Positions 10,069 to 19,675 of a stretch of 64,000 nucleotides of DNA are shown one piece after another. Made by a program: the position numbers and the translations under genes. The DNA comes from Yoonia vestfoldensis SKA53 (lineage in GTDB: Bacteria > Pseudomonadota > Alphaproteobacteria > Rhodobacterales > Rhodobacteraceae), in contig NZ_CH672414.1 in the NCBI RefSeq assembly GCF_000152785.1, positions 1,049,483 to 1,113,482 of the forward strand, in the 5' to 3' direction. Position 1 is the first letter of the stretch; every line of letters begins with the position of its first letter. The notes below the pieces were generated by a model. It did not search any database. It was not told the origin of the DNA and worked only from the letters and a program-made list of their open reading frames with translations.

Positions 10069-11037
10069 TCACTTTTTCCTTTTGTTCCAAAGCGTTAGAC
10101 AGCAAAGCTCCATCGCCACATGCGCACCGGCAATCGCCGTAGCCCCGGTGGTGTCATAAGGCGGCGAGACTTCGACAATATCACCGCCTACCATATTGAT
10201 CCCCGCCAGATCGCGCAAAATCGCTGCCGCCTGCCAACTGGCCAACCCGCCCCAGACCGGCGTGCCGGTGCCAGGCGCAAAGGCCGGGTCCAATGCGTCG
10301 ATGTCAAAGGTTACATAGGCCGGATGATCCGCCACGATCCCGCGCACCTCGGCCACGACATCGGCGACACCGCGTTCATGGCAGGACCGCGCATCGATGT
10401 AACGCATGCCCATATAATCATCACATTCGGTGCGGATGCCGATCTGGACCGAGCGCGCCGGGTCCACCAGACCCAGCTTGACCGCCTTGTACATGAACGT
10501 GCCATGATCAATCCGCGCCATATCATCATCGAACCACAAATCCGAATGCGCATCAAACTGGATTACCGACAGCGGCCCGTATTTTGCGGCATAGGCACGC
10601 AGGATCGGCAGGGTGATGAAATGATCGCCACCCAAGGTCACGCTGGCCGCCCCTGCGCCCAGAATCCGCGCGATATGCGCCTCGACCAGCGCCGGCACGC
10701 CCGCCACATTGGCGTAATCAAACGCCATATCGCCGTAATCTACGATGGAAAACTCCGACAAAGGATCAAACCCGTCCCAGCCATAAGGCGGATCATAGGG
10801 CTGCAAACACGACGCCTCGCGGATCGCGCGCGGACCAAAGCGCGCACCGGGGCGATGGGTGACCGCCTGATCAAACGGCACGCCCGTTACCACCAGATCA
10901 ACCCCTGTCAGGTCCTTGGTATAGGCCCGGCGCAAAAACGACACCGCCCCGCCAAAGGCATTCTCGAACGCCAAACCGCGCCGGTCCTGCCGTGTAAAGG
11001 CCAGATCAACCTGCCCTTTCGCATCTTCCAAAGCCAT
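10069..11037 (-). CDS. speB: Agmatinase/arginase family (ureohydrolase)
   Basis: 322 aa. Binuclear-manganese ureohydrolase fold with all metal-ligand motifs: GGDHFITLP, QFDAHSDLW and TFDIDALDPAFAPGTGTP. The last motif and overall length fit the agmatinase branch, which converts agmatine to putrescine and urea; guanidinobutyrase or a related guanidino hydrolase remains possible. Follows the M20 amidohydrolase gene on the same strand with a 52-base gap that contains one copy of the dispersed 32-bp repeat; the tail of that repeat (AAGAAGG) lies about 10 bases before the ATG. Confidence 0.85.
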   Translation of the reverse strand: MALEDAKGQVDLAFTRQDRRGLAFENAFGGAVSFLRRAYTKDLTGVDLVVTGVPFDQAVTHRPGARFGPRAIREASCLQPYDPPYGWDGFDPLSEFSIVDYGDMAFDYANVAGVPALVEAHIARILGAGAASVTLGGDHFITLPILRAYAAKYGPLSVIQFDAHSDLWFDDDMARIDHGTFMYKAVKLGLVDPARSVQIGIRTECDDYMGMRYIDARSCHERGVADVVAEVRGIVADHPAYVTFDIDALDPAFAPGTGTPVWGGLASWQAAAILRDLAGINMVGGDIVEVSPPYDTTGATAIAGAHVAMELCCLTLWNKRKK

Positions 11038-11047
11038 TCTTCACACC

Positions 11048-11079
11048 TTCTTATTTCCAAAAATACTCCCGCCGGAGGC
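11048..11079 (-). repeat. Dispersed intergenic element, copy 1
   Basis: Full copy read on the minus strand: GCCTCCGGCGGG head, AGTATTTTTGG middle, AAATAAGAA tail. It begins 10 bases after the stop of the M20 amidohydrolase gene, in sense orientation, and runs to within 11 bases of the speB start. Identical over 32 bases to copy 6. Confidence 0.85.
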
Positions 11080-11089
11080 ATCAAAGGTA

Positions 11090-12247
11090 TCACGCGACCG
11101 GCAAGGCACGCTCGACAATGCGGGCAAAGAACGACGCACCCACAGGCGACAGCGCATCATCGAAATCATACCCCGGATGATGCAGCCCCGCCGTGTCCCC
11201 ATTGCCAACAAACAGATAGGCCCCGGGGCGCTGGTGAAGCATATAGGCGAAATCCTCGGCCCCCATTTCAGGGGCGGCATCCGCAACGACATCGGCCGAA
11301 ATCTCGCGCGCGACGTCGGCGGCAAAGGCGGTCTTGTCGGGATCATTGACTGTCGCAGGATAGCCGATCTCGTAATCCAGCGTCGCCGTGACGCCATAGG
11401 ATGCGGCCTGCCCAGCCACGATCCCTTCCAGACGGTCCCTGACCATGGCCTGCACCGCAGGATCGAATGTGCGCACCGTGCCGTTGATATAGCCGGTATC
11501 GGGGATCACATTATCCACCGTGCCAGTGTGGATCTGCGTGACCGAGACGACCAGCTGGTCAAAGGCGAAATGGTTGCGGCTGACGATGGTCTGGATCGCG
11601 CTGACGATCCCCACGCAAGCAACCACCGGATCAGCGGTGTCATGCGGCATGGCCCCATGGCCACCGCGGCCTTTGACATGGATATGGAACGTGTCCACCG
11701 CCGCCATGATCGGGCCGGGGGTGGTGTAAAACGCCCCCACAGCCGTGCCGGGGGCATTGTGCAGGGCGTAAACCTCGGCCACGTCGAATGTATCAAGGAT
11801 CCCTGCGTTAACCATCACCTCTGCACCGCCACCGGCCTCTTCGGCGGGCTGGAAAATCAGCGCGACACGGCCTGCAAAATTGCGCGTCTCGGCCAGATAT
11901 TTTGCCGCCCCCAGCAGCATGGTCGTATGTCCGTCATGGCCGCAGGCATGCATCGCGCCCTTGACGGTGGATGCGTAATCCAGCCCCGTCACCTCCTCCA
12001 TCGGCAGCGCATCCATATCGGCACGCAGCCCGATGGTGCGGCCCGCACCCTGCCCGTTGATGATGGCGACAATGCCGCTGGTGGCGATTCTCTCGTGGAT
12101 TTCATCGACCCCGAAATCACGCAGCTTTTGCGCGACAAAGGCCGCCGTCTGGTGGCAATCGAACTGTAATTCGGGATGCGCGTGCAGGTGCCTGCGCCAG
12201 CCTGTCATCTCTGCGGTGAAATCGGCGATACGGTTGATGACGGGCAT
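11090..12247 (-). CDS. M20 family amidohydrolase (hippurate hydrolase-like)
   Basis: 385 aa from ATG 12247, preceded by GGAAAG at good spacing; the longer ORF from 12310 adds unrelated residues. M20D-type metallopeptidase/amidohydrolase: N-terminal RRHLHAHPEL, MHACGHDGHTTMLLGAA with the metal-binding His and Asp, QPAEEAGGGAEVM with the catalytic and ligand glutamates, and a dimerisation domain in the middle. Members hydrolyse N-acyl amino acids such as hippurate; the substrate cannot be read from sequence. Paired with the ureohydrolase gene downstream, suggesting catabolism of N-substituted amino compounds (inference). Confidence 0.88.
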   Translation of the reverse strand: MPVINRIADFTAEMTGWRRHLHAHPELQFDCHQTAAFVAQKLRDFGVDEIHERIATSGIVAIINGQGAGRTIGLRADMDALPMEEVTGLDYASTVKGAMHACGHDGHTTMLLGAAKYLAETRNFAGRVALIFQPAEEAGGGAEVMVNAGILDTFDVAEVYALHNAPGTAVGAFYTTPGPIMAAVDTFHIHVKGRGGHGAMPHDTADPVVACVGIVSAIQTIVSRNHFAFDQLVVSVTQIHTGTVDNVIPDTGYINGTVRTFDPAVQAMVRDRLEGIVAGQAASYGVTATLDYEIGYPATVNDPDKTAFAADVAREISADVVADAAPEMGAEDFAYMLHQRPGAYLFVGNGDTAGLHHPGYDFDDALSPVGASFFARIVERALPVA

Positions 12248-12309
12248 GGGATGGTGCTTTCCTTGACTTGGCAATAGGGTCAGTTGATCCCAAGTTGAAG
12301 GTGGCTGCA

Positions 12310-13131
12310 ATGGCGCAAGATGCCCTGATCCATGACCCTGACGGCGGTATGCAGCGTCTTTTGGAAATCATGCGCCGGTTGCGCGACCCGGCCACGGGCT
12401 GTCCTTGGGATATCGTGCAGGATTTCGACACGATCGCGCCCTATACGATCGAAGAAGCCTATGAGGTCGCAGATGCCATCGCCCGCGCCGACTGGCCCGA
12501 CCTCGAAGGCGAATTAGGCGATCTGTTGCTGCAAACCGTCTATCACGCGCAAATCGGGGCCGAGGCCGGGCATTTCACCTTTGATAGCGTGGTGCGCAAT
12601 ATCGCCGACAAGATGGTCGCGCGCCATCCGCATGTCTTTGGCGATCACAACCGCGACAAAACGGCCGACCAGCAGGTCGCCGATTGGGAAAAGATCAAGG
12701 CCGCCGAGCGCGCAGACCGCGCGCAGGGCGGTGTGCTCGACGGGGTGGCGCTTGGGCTGCCGGCGCTGATGCGCGCGGTCAAACTGCAAAAACGCGCCGC
12801 GCGGGTCGGGTTCGACTGGCCCGACACATCGCATGTGCTGGACAAGATCATCGAGGAAGCAGGCGAGCTTGTCGCCGCGCGCGACACCATGACCCAGACC
12901 GAAATCACCGATGAAATGGGCGATCTGTTATTCGTGCTGGCCAATTTGGCGCGCCATCTGGGTGTCGACCCAGAGGCGGCGCTGCGCGGCACCAATGAAA
13001 AATTCACCCGCCGTTTCAGAGGGATCGAAGCCGCATTGGCCGCACAGGGCAAAACCCCCGCCGATAGCGACCTTGCCGAAATGGATGCGCTGTGGGACGC
13101 GCAAAAGGCGCTCGAAAAGGGCCGAAAATAG
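12310..13131 (+). CDS. mazG: Nucleoside triphosphate pyrophosphohydrolase MazG
   Basis: 273 aa from ATG 12310 with AAGGTGG just upstream; an in-frame ATG at 12268 is rejected. Two tandem MazG domains: the first with TIEEAYEVADAI and ELGDLLLQTVYHAQI, the second with IIEEAGELVAAR and DEMGDLLFVLANLARH. These EExxE/ExxD sets bind magnesium and the triphosphate. Hydrolyses non-canonical or damaged NTPs to monophosphates. Divergent from the M20 gene, with the two starts only 62 bases apart. Confidence 0.94.
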   Translation: MAQDALIHDPDGGMQRLLEIMRRLRDPATGCPWDIVQDFDTIAPYTIEEAYEVADAIARADWPDLEGELGDLLLQTVYHAQIGAEAGHFTFDSVVRNIADKMVARHPHVFGDHNRDKTADQQVADWEKIKAAERADRAQGGVLDGVALGLPALMRAVKLQKRAARVGFDWPDTSHVLDKIIEEAGELVAARDTMTQTEITDEMGDLLFVLANLARHLGVDPEAALRGTNEKFTRRFRGIEAALAAQGKTPADSDLAEMDALWDAQKALEKGRK

Positions 13132-13152
13132 CCCGACTAAAATATTCAGGTA

Positions 13153-13181
13153 TTGACCCAAGTAAAAGAGTCGGGTTTACA
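13153..13181 (+). promoter_or_regulatory. Predicted sigma70-type promoter of the iron-binding protein gene
   Basis: TTGACC at 13153-13158, 17-base spacer, TTTACA at 13176-13181, 28 bases before the start codon at 13210. Two 7-base arms (CCCGACT at 13132-13138 and AGTCGGG at 13169-13175) flank the -35 box and could form a regulator site. No clear Fur or RirA box recognised. Confidence 0.5.
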
Positions 13182-13209
13182 GGCGCCAGTTCAACCAAGG
13201 AGTCTTCCC

Positions 13210-14214
13210 ATGAACCTGCGTCACATCCTTTTGGCCAGCACCTGTGCCGCCATCGCCGGGCCTGCCATCGCCGATGTCAATATCTACACCACCCGTGAAC
13301 CCGTCCTGATCCAGCCGGTCATGGATGCGTTCACCGCCGAAACCGGCATTGCCGTGAACCTGTCCTACATTGATGACGGTCTGGTCGAGCGTCTGACCGC
13401 CGAAGGCGCGCGTTCGCCCGCCGATCTGGTGATGACAGTCGATATCGCCAACCTTAAGCAGATCGTTGATGCCGGTGTGGTGCAGGCAGTGGAAAGCGAT
13501 GTTCTGAACGCGGCGATCCCTGCCGAGCTGCGCTCGGACGAAAACCTGTGGTTCGGCCTGACCACCCGCGCGCGGATTATCTACGCCTCGAAAGACCGCG
13601 TGGCCGATGGCGAAGTCACCACCTACGAAGACCTGACCAGCGACAAATGGGAAGGTCGGATTTGTTCGCGTTCCGGCCTGAACAATTACAGCCTTGCACT
13701 TCTGTCTGCGGTGATCGCGCATAAAGGCGAAGACGGCGCGCGTGAATGGGCCGCTGGCCTGCGCGAAAATCTGGCCCGCAAGCCCGAAGGCAACGACCGC
13801 GCGCAGGTCCGCGCGATCTGGGCCGGTGAATGTGACATCAGCCTTGGCAATACCTATTACATGGGCGGCATGTTGGCCGATCCCGAACAGCAGGAATGGG
13901 CCAATTCCGTGCGCATCATTTTCCCGACATTCCAAGATGGCGGCACCCATGTGAACGTGTCCGGTGTGGCCATGACGCAATCCGCCCCCAACCGTGACGA
14001 AGCCGTGCAATTGATGGAATTCCTTGTCTCGCCAGACGCGCAGGCGATCTATGCGGAAACCAACCACGAATACCCTGTGCTGGCAGGTGCGGCGCGGTCC
14101 GAACTGGTATCCAGCTGGGGTGAATTCACGCCAGATACGGTCGATCTGAACGCACTGGCCGCGAACCGTCCGGTATCTGTGCGGATCACCGAAGAAGTGA
14201 ATTTCGACGGCTAA
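13210..14214 (+). CDS. Fe(3+) ABC transporter substrate-binding protein (FbpA/FutA type)
   Basis: 334 aa from ATG 13210, with AAGGAG seven bases upstream. Signal peptide to about residue 20 (ending AIA before DVNIY). Family-1-like periplasmic binding fold; VNIYTTREPVLIQPVMDAF at the N-terminus and the tyrosine pair in LGNTYYMGGM, which coordinates ferric iron in FbpA relatives. Notably no permease or ATPase gene lies beside it: neighbours are mazG and a dehydrogenase, so it must work with a transporter encoded elsewhere or be an orphan. A GC-rich hairpin follows the gene. Confidence 0.87.
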   Translation: MNLRHILLASTCAAIAGPAIADVNIYTTREPVLIQPVMDAFTAETGIAVNLSYIDDGLVERLTAEGARSPADLVMTVDIANLKQIVDAGVVQAVESDVLNAAIPAELRSDENLWFGLTTRARIIYASKDRVADGEVTTYEDLTSDKWEGRICSRSGLNNYSLALLSAVIAHKGEDGAREWAAGLRENLARKPEGNDRAQVRAIWAGECDISLGNTYYMGGMLADPEQQEWANSVRIIFPTFQDGGTHVNVSGVAMTQSAPNRDEAVQLMEFLVSPDAQAIYAETNHEYPVLAGAARSELVSSWGEFTPDTVDLNALAANRPVSVRITEEVNFDG

Positions 14215-14229
14215 CGCCGATAAGAAAAG

Positions 14230-14252
14230 CTGGGGGGCTGTCGGCCCCCCAG
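14230..14252 (+). terminator. GC-rich hairpin after the iron-binding protein gene
   Basis: Nine-base perfect arms CTGGGGGGC (14230-14238) and GCCCCCCAG (14244-14252) with a 5-base loop, 15 bases after the stop. No T-run follows on the + strand, so termination is likely but unproven. It is followed by CCCCCCCGAGGATTAA, which resembles the head of the dispersed element described elsewhere in this annotation. Confidence 0.55.
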
Positions 14253-14365
14253 ACCCCCCCGAGGATTAACGTCAAATCGCGCTTTGCGCGAATTGACGGG
14301 CTCGGAAGATGGGGGTTTCCATTTCGATAATGTTTCGGCAGGTTTTGCCGTAACGGGGGGAATGG

Positions 14366-15082
14366 ATGGATATTTCAACAGCAGTGGTGATTGTGACGGG
14401 CGGCGCATCCGGTCTGGGGGCGGCGACGGCGCAGGCCTTTGTGGCCGCAGGCGCGCAGGTGACGATCTTTGATCGCGATCCGGCGGGTGCAGATTTTGCA
14501 GCACAGATAGGCGCAGGATTCGCGCAGGTCGATGTCACCGATGAGGCCAGCGTGAGCGCGGGGTTGGATCAGGTCGCGGGTCTGAATGTTGTGGTTAATT
14601 GCGCAGGCATCGCCACGGCCGAAAAGACGCTGGGCCGCGATGGCCCGCACCGGCAGGACAGCTTTGCACGCACGATCGACATCAATCTTTGTGGCACGTT
14701 CAATGTCGCGCGCCTTGCCGCCGCACGCATGGCGCAGGGGGGCGTGATCATCAACACGGCCTCTGTCGCGGCGTTTGACGGGCAAAAGGGCCAGGCCGCC
14801 TATGCCGCGTCCAAGGCGGGCATCGCCGGTCTGTCCTTGCCCATGGCGCGCGATCTGGGGCGCAACGGCATCCGCGTGATGGCCATCGCACCGGGGATTT
14901 TCCGCACGCCGATGCTGGTATCACTGGGCGAAGATGTGATGGCAGGGCTGGCCAAGGATGTCATTTACCCTGCCCGTCTGGGCGATCCGGCAGAATTTGC
15001 CGCATTGGCGCGGTTCATCGTGGAATGCGATTACCTTAACGGCACCACGATCCGGCTGGACGGCGCGTTGCGGATGCCGTGA
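14366..15082 (+). CDS. Short-chain dehydrogenase/reductase (3-hydroxyacyl-CoA dehydrogenase-like)
   Basis: 238 aa SDR. NAD-binding motif TGGASGLG at residues 12-19, NCAGIA, the catalytic serine in NTASVAAF and YAASK active-site motif. The pattern (VNCAGIATAEKTLGRDG, APGIFRTPMLVSL) is that of the type-II 3-hydroxyacyl-CoA dehydrogenase/HSD17B10 group, although the protein is a little shorter than most. Likely acts in branched-chain or fatty acyl-CoA oxidation. Single-gene unit; converges with the ABC-F gene, stops adjoining. Confidence 0.82.
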   Translation: MDISTAVVIVTGGASGLGAATAQAFVAAGAQVTIFDRDPAGADFAAQIGAGFAQVDVTDEASVSAGLDQVAGLNVVVNCAGIATAEKTLGRDGPHRQDSFARTIDINLCGTFNVARLAAARMAQGGVIINTASVAAFDGQKGQAAYAASKAGIAGLSLPMARDLGRNGIRVMAIAPGIFRTPMLVSLGEDVMAGLAKDVIYPARLGDPAEFAALARFIVECDYLNGTTIRLDGALRMP

Positions 15083-16891
15083 TCAGCCTGCGGCTTTTTC
15101 TTCCAGCGCCAGCCATTCGTCTTCGGCATCCGACAGCTGCATCTGCCGCGCGATCAATGCATCGGTGGCCTTGGCGAATTTCACCGGATTGTCAGTGAAC
15201 AGCGCCGGATCGGCGAGCAATTCTTCCAGCTTGCCGATTTCCGCTGTCAGGGTGGCGATCACCCCGGGCAGCGCGTCAAGCCGGTGTTTTTCGGTAAAGG
15301 AGAGCCCGCCGCTGGTTTTCTTTTCGGCCGGTTTGTCTTTTTTCGCCAAAGGCTTGGTGGCTGTGGCGCTTTCGGTGAAATCGCCGCCGCGCTGGTCGCG
15401 GTAATCCGTCCAACCGCCCGGATAGACGACGGCCTGCCCATTGCCTTCCATCGCGATGGTGGTCGTCGCCACGCGGTCCAGAAAATCGCGGTCGTGGCTG
15501 ACCAGCAGGACCGTGCCGTCATAATCGCCCAGGATGTCCTGCAACAGATCCAGCGTTTCGATGTCCAGATCATTGGTCGGTTCGTCCAGCACCAACAGGT
15601 TGCTTTCGCGCGCCATCAGCCGTGCCAGCAACAGCCGCGCCTTTTCACCGCCCGACAGCGACCTGACCGGCGCACGCGCCTGTGCTTCGTCAAACAGAAA
15701 TTCCTTGAGGTATCCCACCACATGTTTGGGTGTGCCGCGCACCATGATCTGGTCGGATTTGCCCGACACCCCCAATTCAGGGTCAGAGGCAAGGTTTTCC
15801 CACAATGTCATATCGGGGTTCAGCGCCGCACGGGTCTGGTCAAAGACCGCGATATCGAGTTTCGTGCCAAGCTTGACCTGCCCTGCATCCGGTTCAACCT
15901 GACCCAGCAACATCTTGATCAAAGTGGTTTTTCCGACACCATTGGGCCCGACAAAGGCGATCCGGTCACCGCGCTGCACAGTCAGGTCCAGCCCCTGCAC
16001 AATGCTTTTGCCGTCAAAGGATTTGCTCAGACCGAAACATTCCACGACCTTGCGCCCCGATGTGGACCCGCCGTCAAACGCCATCGCCGCCGTGCCTTGA
16101 CGCCGGATCTGCCCTGCCTTTTCGGCGCGCAGATCCTGCAAGGCCCGCAGACGGCCCTGGTTGCGGGTCCGGCGCGCGGAAATACCTTCGACGGCCCATC
16201 GCGCCTCGGCCTTGATCTTGCGGTTGAGTTTGTGGCGCTGCTGGTCTTCGTCTTCCCAGATCTTGTCGCGCCATTCCTCGAACGCATCGAACCCCTGTTC
16301 GGCGCGCCGCACAGCGCCACGGTCGATCCACAATGTCGCCCGCGTCAGCGCGCGCAAAAACGCGCGGTCATGGCTGATCAGCACAAAGGCGGCGCGGGTC
16401 TGCTTGAGTTCGTTTTCCAGCCAGGCGATGGCCTCGATATCCAGATGGTTGGTCGGCTCGTCCAGCAACATCAGTTCTGGGGCTTCGGCCATCAGCTTGG
16501 CAAGTGCCGCACGGCGGCGCTCCCCGCCAGATGCGGTGGCAACAGCACCGTCAGGGTCGAATTTCAGCCCTTCGGCGACCATATCAACCTTATAGGCTTC
16601 CTCTGGCGGCAGGCCAGAGGAAGCATATTCACCCAAAGTGGCGAACCCCTCCATCGTTGGGTCCTGTTCCATATAGCCGACCTGCACGCCGGGCGATGCA
16701 ACGCGGGTGCCGCTGTCAGGCAGAACAAGGCCCGCCATCACCTTCATCAAAGTGGATTTGCCCGATCCGTTGCGCCCGACAAGCGCCACACGGTCGCCCG
16801 GCTGGATCACCAGCGACAGGTCGGCAAAAACAGGATCGCCGCCAAAAGTCAGGGCGATATCGGAAATCTGGAGAAGGGGTGCGCGTGCCAT
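15083..16891 (-). CDS. uup: ABC-F family ATPase (Uup-like)
   Basis: 602 aa with two ABC cassettes and no membrane domain. Walker A motifs GRNGSGKS and GPNGVGKT; signatures [11 protein letters not shown] and [11 protein letters not shown]; Walker [13 protein letters not shown] and [12 protein letters not shown]. The inter-domain linker is charged and helical, and the C-terminal 70-80 residues form a coiled coil after a K/T-rich stretch, the layout of Uup. ABC-F proteins act on ribosomes; Uup also affects DNA intermediates in E. coli. EttA is less likely because of the C-terminal extension. Confidence 0.88.
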   Translation of the reverse strand: MARAPLLQISDIALTFGGDPVFADLSLVIQPGDRVALVGRNGSGKSTLMKVMAGLVLPDSGTRVASPGVQVGYMEQDPTMEGFATLGEYASSGLPPEEAYKVDMVAEGLKFDPDGAVATASGGERRRAALAKLMAEAPELMLLDEPTNHLDIEAIAWLENELKQTRAAFVLISHDRAFLRALTRATLWIDRGAVRRAEQGFDAFEEWRDKIWEDEDQQRHKLNRKIKAEARWAVEGISARRTRNQGRLRALQDLRAEKAGQIRRQGTAAMAFDGGSTSGRKVVECFGLSKSFDGKSIVQGLDLTVQRGDRIAFVGPNGVGKTTLIKMLLGQVEPDAGQVKLGTKLDIAVFDQTRAALNPDMTLWENLASDPELGVSGKSDQIMVRGTPKHVVGYLKEFLFDEAQARAPVRSLSGGEKARLLLARLMARESNLLVLDEPTNDLDIETLDLLQDILGDYDGTVLLVSHDRDFLDRVATTTIAMEGNGQAVVYPGGWTDYRDQRGGDFTESATATKPLAKKDKPAEKKTSGGLSFTEKHRLDALPGVIATLTAEIGKLEELLADPALFTDNPVKFAKATDALIARQMQLSDAEDEWLALEEKAAG

Positions 16892-16932
16892 GCCCGCCTG
16901 CTATTGCGTGGCTTGCGCCAGCGCAAGGGGTT

Positions 16933-17649
16933 TCAACGCGCGCCCATCACCGCGCGCAAGGCGCGGGCGCGCGCCGGTGGCACGGCGGCGATATCAAGGC
17001 AGGTAAACACATGCAGCGTGTTCATCTGCCGGTCCACCACGGCGTGATCGCTGACCCAGCCGCCCATCGCAAGATAGGATCGCAACAGCGATGGCAGCGG
17101 GGCTGTGCCATCGCCCTGCCCGATCAGGGCCACAGTCTCGGGGGCTTTGACGCCGGGGCGCAGATGCGCAGGCCCCTGATGCTGGGCCGCCAGCCGCGCG
17201 AAACCCGTGCCATACAGTGCAGGATCGGTGCCGGTGAAACTGGTGCAGCCCATCATAATCTGCACGCCGTGGTCATCCACGAGCTGCGCAAGCGCGCCCC
17301 AGGCCACACGCACGACATCGGCGTCCAGCACATCGGCGGCAATGCAAAACCGGCCCATTTCCATCATCGGGGCTTGCTGTGCGGCCAGGCCGGACAGGTC
17401 GTAAAACTGCGCCGCATAGCTTTGCGCGACATCCGCGCCCTGTGCCATCAACATGATCCGCGCGGCGGCAACCAACCGGCCTGCCGCATCCTCGATCATC
17501 AGATGGCGGCAGCGCGCGTCAAAAGCATCGCTGTCCAGACCGGGCTTGCCGAAAAAACACGCGTGCCGCAGCTGCTGACACGCGGCCAGATCTGCAGGCG
17601 CTGTTGCCAGACGGGTGCGGTACCGGCCGATTTCGAATGCGATTGTCAT
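16933..17649 (-). CDS. olsB: OlsB-type L-ornithine N-acyltransferase (GNAT fold)
   Basis: 238 aa from ATG 17649 (17670 also possible). N-terminal core typical of acyl-ACP-dependent ornithine acyltransferases: [30 protein letters not shown], then MEMGRFCIA and [12 protein letters not shown]. Catalyses the first step of ornithine-lipid synthesis, adding a 3-hydroxy fatty acid to ornithine. The OlsA partner is not adjacent here. Divergent from msrB with 66 bases between starts. A generic hemolysin-like GNAT annotation is an alternative name for the same family. Confidence 0.8.
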   Translation of the reverse strand: MTIAFEIGRYRTRLATAPADLAACQQLRHACFFGKPGLDSDAFDARCRHLMIEDAAGRLVAAARIMLMAQGADVAQSYAAQFYDLSGLAAQQAPMMEMGRFCIAADVLDADVVRVAWGALAQLVDDHGVQIMMGCTSFTGTDPALYGTGFARLAAQHQGPAHLRPGVKAPETVALIGQGDGTAPLPSLLRSYLAMGGWVSDHAVVDRQMNTLHVFTCLDIAAVPPARARALRAVMGAR

Positions 17650-17715
17650 GGCCTGCCTTGGCGATTGCATGCTGGTGCCCTACCTTATGCGCAACAGACG
17701 AAAAAGGAATATGAC

Positions 17716-18108
17716 ATGGATAAGATCATCAAGACGGATGCCGAATGGCGCGCACAGCTGTCCGATCTGGCCTATAAGGTCACGCGCAAACACGGGACCG
17801 AACGTGCGGGCACGCATGATGATTTCCCCAAGAATAACGGCACCTATCTGTGCATTTGCTGTGGGGCGCCCTTGTTCGACCAAAGCGCCAAATTCGAAAG
17901 CGGCACAGGCTGGCCATCGTTTTATCAGCCTATCGACCCCGCACAGGTCGAAGAATCGGTGGACCGGGGGTTTTTCATGACCCGCACCGAAGTGCATTGC
18001 GCCCGCTGCGATGCGCATCTTGGCCATGTCTTTCCTGATGGGCCGGCCCCAACCGGGCTGCGGTATTGCATGAACGGTGTCGCGCTTGGCTTTGAACCTG
18101 CGGATTAA
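17716..18108 (+). CDS. msrB: Peptide-methionine (R)-S-oxide reductase MsrB
   Basis: 130 aa, full length. Two zinc-binding CxxC pairs (CICC and CARC), the [10 protein letters not shown] substrate loop and the catalytic cysteine in [11 protein letters not shown]. Reduces the R epimer of methionine sulfoxide in proteins. Start 17716 follows AAAAAGGAAT. The 3' end overlaps the convergent bamE gene by four bases, so each gene's stop lies inside the other. Confidence 0.96.
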   Translation: MDKIIKTDAEWRAQLSDLAYKVTRKHGTERAGTHDDFPKNNGTYLCICCGAPLFDQSAKFESGTGWPSFYQPIDPAQVEESVDRGFFMTRTEVHCARCDAHLGHVFPDGPAPTGLRYCMNGVALGFEPAD

Positions 18109-18584
18109 AACCCGCCGCCCTCCGCGCCAAGAAAACTGCCCGCGTCGATCCGGCCAAACGAGCCGAGCAGCTGTTCCAGCACCCCGATATCCTCGATCCC
18201 GTCATCGGTGACACGGCGGTCCAGTTGCACGATCCGCCCGTCCTGCAACGTATAGCGGGTGACGTTGCGCACGCGCTCGGCGCTATCAAAGCGTACGGCA
18301 ATGACCGTGCGGTCTACCTCTTTGGGGGCAAAAGGACCGATGCGGTCGAACTGGCTGGCGACATAATAGATCGTATCACTGCGCATCCCGCCATCCGATG
18401 TCGGCGCACCAAACAGGGTCACGACATCGGCCCGCGTAGTCTGGCCGATCTGGACCTGCGCCAATTCACGCGCAGCGGGGGCAAAACCGTTGAACCGGGT
18501 CATCGGCGTGCAGGCCGTGACTGCCACCACCGCCGCCACAAACCCAGAGACCCGCAGGCTGGCGCGCAGTTTGGTCATGTTCAT
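18105..18584 (-). CDS. bamE: BamE-like outer-membrane assembly lipoprotein
   Basis: 159 aa lipoprotein; lipobox VTAC with the acylated cysteine at residue 25. SmpA/OmlA (BamE) domain follows: [21 protein letters not shown], then [15 protein letters not shown] and a tail of about 50 residues beyond the E. coli protein. Small subunit of the BAM complex that inserts beta-barrels such as LptD (encoded earlier in this window). Divergent from yceD. Confidence 0.85.
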   Translation of the reverse strand: MNMTKLRASLRVSGFVAAVVAVTACTPMTRFNGFAPAARELAQVQIGQTTRADVVTLFGAPTSDGGMRSDTIYYVASQFDRIGPFAPKEVDRTVIAVRFDSAERVRNVTRYTLQDGRIVQLDRRVTDDGIEDIGVLEQLLGSFGRIDAGSFLGAEGGGF

Positions 18585-18609
18585 ATCAGGCCCCTTGCTT
18601 TGGCATCCG

Positions 18610-19212
18610 ATGCCTTTTATCCCCCCTACAACACCACCCGCCCCTGATCAAGAATCGAAAGCAGCCTTGCCCCAGATGCCACAGTCACTCTTGCGTTTGG
18701 CCGATCTTGCCGCGTCGCGCGGGACCAGCTTTGCGCTGACCCCCGATGCGGCTGAACGCCATGCCATCGCCGATACGCTCGGGATCGTGGGGATCAAGAA
18801 ACTGCGCTTTGCAGGCACGCTGACCCCGCAAGGGCGCAAGGATTGGGTGCTGAGCGCTGATTTGGGCGCGACCGTGGTGCAGGATTGCGTCGTCACCCTT
18901 GACCCCGTCACCAGCCGGATCGACGAAACATTGACCCGCCAATACCTGTCCGACCTGCCAGAGCTGACCGGCACCGAGGTTGAAATGCCCGAGGATGACA
19001 CAGCCGAACCGCTGCCCGACACAATCGACCTTTACGCCGTGCTGACCGAGGCGCTGGCGCTGGCGCTGCCGCTTTATCCACGCGCAGCAGGGGCCGCATT
19101 GGAGCAAACAATCTATACCGAAAAAGGCGTCACACCGCTGACCGATGAAGCGGCCAGACCTTTCGCAGGGTTGGGCGCGCTGCGTGACAGCCTGAAAGAC
19201 ACCGACGACTAA
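18610..19212 (+). CDS. yceD: YceD/DUF177 family protein
   Basis: 200 aa if started at ATG 18610; ATG 18676 and TTG 18667 are alternatives and no strong ribosome-binding site decides between them. DUF177 core: LGATVVQDCVVTLDPVTSRIDE, followed by an acidic segment (EDDTAEPLPDTIDLYAVLTEALALALPLYPR). In many bacteria, and here, the gene sits directly before rpmF; it is linked to 23S rRNA/50S biogenesis in other organisms. The usual CVRCL cysteine motif is reduced to a single cysteine, as is common in alphaproteobacteria. Confidence 0.85.
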   Translation: MPFIPPTTPPAPDQESKAALPQMPQSLLRLADLAASRGTSFALTPDAAERHAIADTLGIVGIKKLRFAGTLTPQGRKDWVLSADLGATVVQDCVVTLDPVTSRIDETLTRQYLSDLPELTGTEVEMPEDDTAEPLPDTIDLYAVLTEALALALPLYPRAAGAALEQTIYTEKGVTPLTDEAARPFAGLGALRDSLKDTDD

Positions 19213-19240
19213 AGCGCCCTTCTTTCACCATCATTGTCGT

Positions 19241-19261
19241 AAAAATATCCCCGCCGGAGGC
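19241..19261 (-). repeat. Dispersed intergenic element, copy 2 (short)
   Basis: Minus-strand copy with the GCCTCCGGCGGG head and GATATTTTT middle; the AAATAAGAA tail is absent. It lies 28 bases after the yceD stop but points against yceD and rpmF, one of two antisense copies. Confidence 0.75.
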
Positions 19262-19266
19262 ATCAA

Positions 19267-19283
19267 CTGTGGCGTAGCCACAG
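19267..19283. repeat. Small inverted repeat before rpmF
   Basis: CTGTGGC, 3-base loop, GCCACAG. Sits in the 234-base yceD-rpmF gap just beyond repeat copy 2. Could be an RNA hairpin in the yceD-rpmF transcript; too short of flanking T residues to call a terminator. Confidence 0.35.
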
Positions 19284-19446
19284 GCAGACCCAGGCAAATC
19301 AGGCAAAAAAGGGTTGCGCCGGGCGTTTATCGCAGTATTTAAGCGGCCTCTTTCACACTGCGTCTCGACAGGGCTGCCAGATTGGCGTAGACGCCCCCAA
19401 GATGCACAAATCAGGGCCGCGCGCCCGACTATCATAGGGTTCCGTC

Positions 19447-19653
19447 ATGGCCGTCCAGCAGAATAAAGTTTCCAAATCCCGCCGCAACAACCGGCGCGCG
19501 CACGACTCGCTTGTCGCTGCAAATCCAAACGAATGCGACAACTGCGGTGAAATGAAGCGTCCGCATCACGTTTGCCCGTCCTGCGGCCATTACGCGACAC
19601 GCGAAGTCGTCGCCTCCGTGACCGCGGTCGATCTGGACGAAGACGCAGCATAA
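19447..19653 (+). CDS. rpmF: 50S ribosomal protein L32
   Basis: 68 aa. Starts [20 protein letters not shown], the standard bL32 N-terminus, with a zinc-ribbon pair CDNC and CPSCGHY. An acidic C-terminus follows. Precedes plsX and fabH, the classic arrangement that links ribosome and lipid synthesis. Confidence 0.98.
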   Translation: MAVQQNKVSKSRRNNRRAHDSLVAANPNECDNCGEMKRPHHVCPSCGHYATREVVASVTAVDLDEDAA

Positions 19654-19675
19654 GCTGTAACGCAGGCACAACAGC

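Noticed and set aside
12268..12309. Upstream in-frame start for mazG at 12268
   Set aside because: The added residues are not family-like, and ATG 12310 has a good AAGGTGG site.
15284..17047. 587-codon + strand ORF over the ABC-F gene
   Set aside because: Antisense to a protein with complete Walker and signature motifs; no domain in the translated product.
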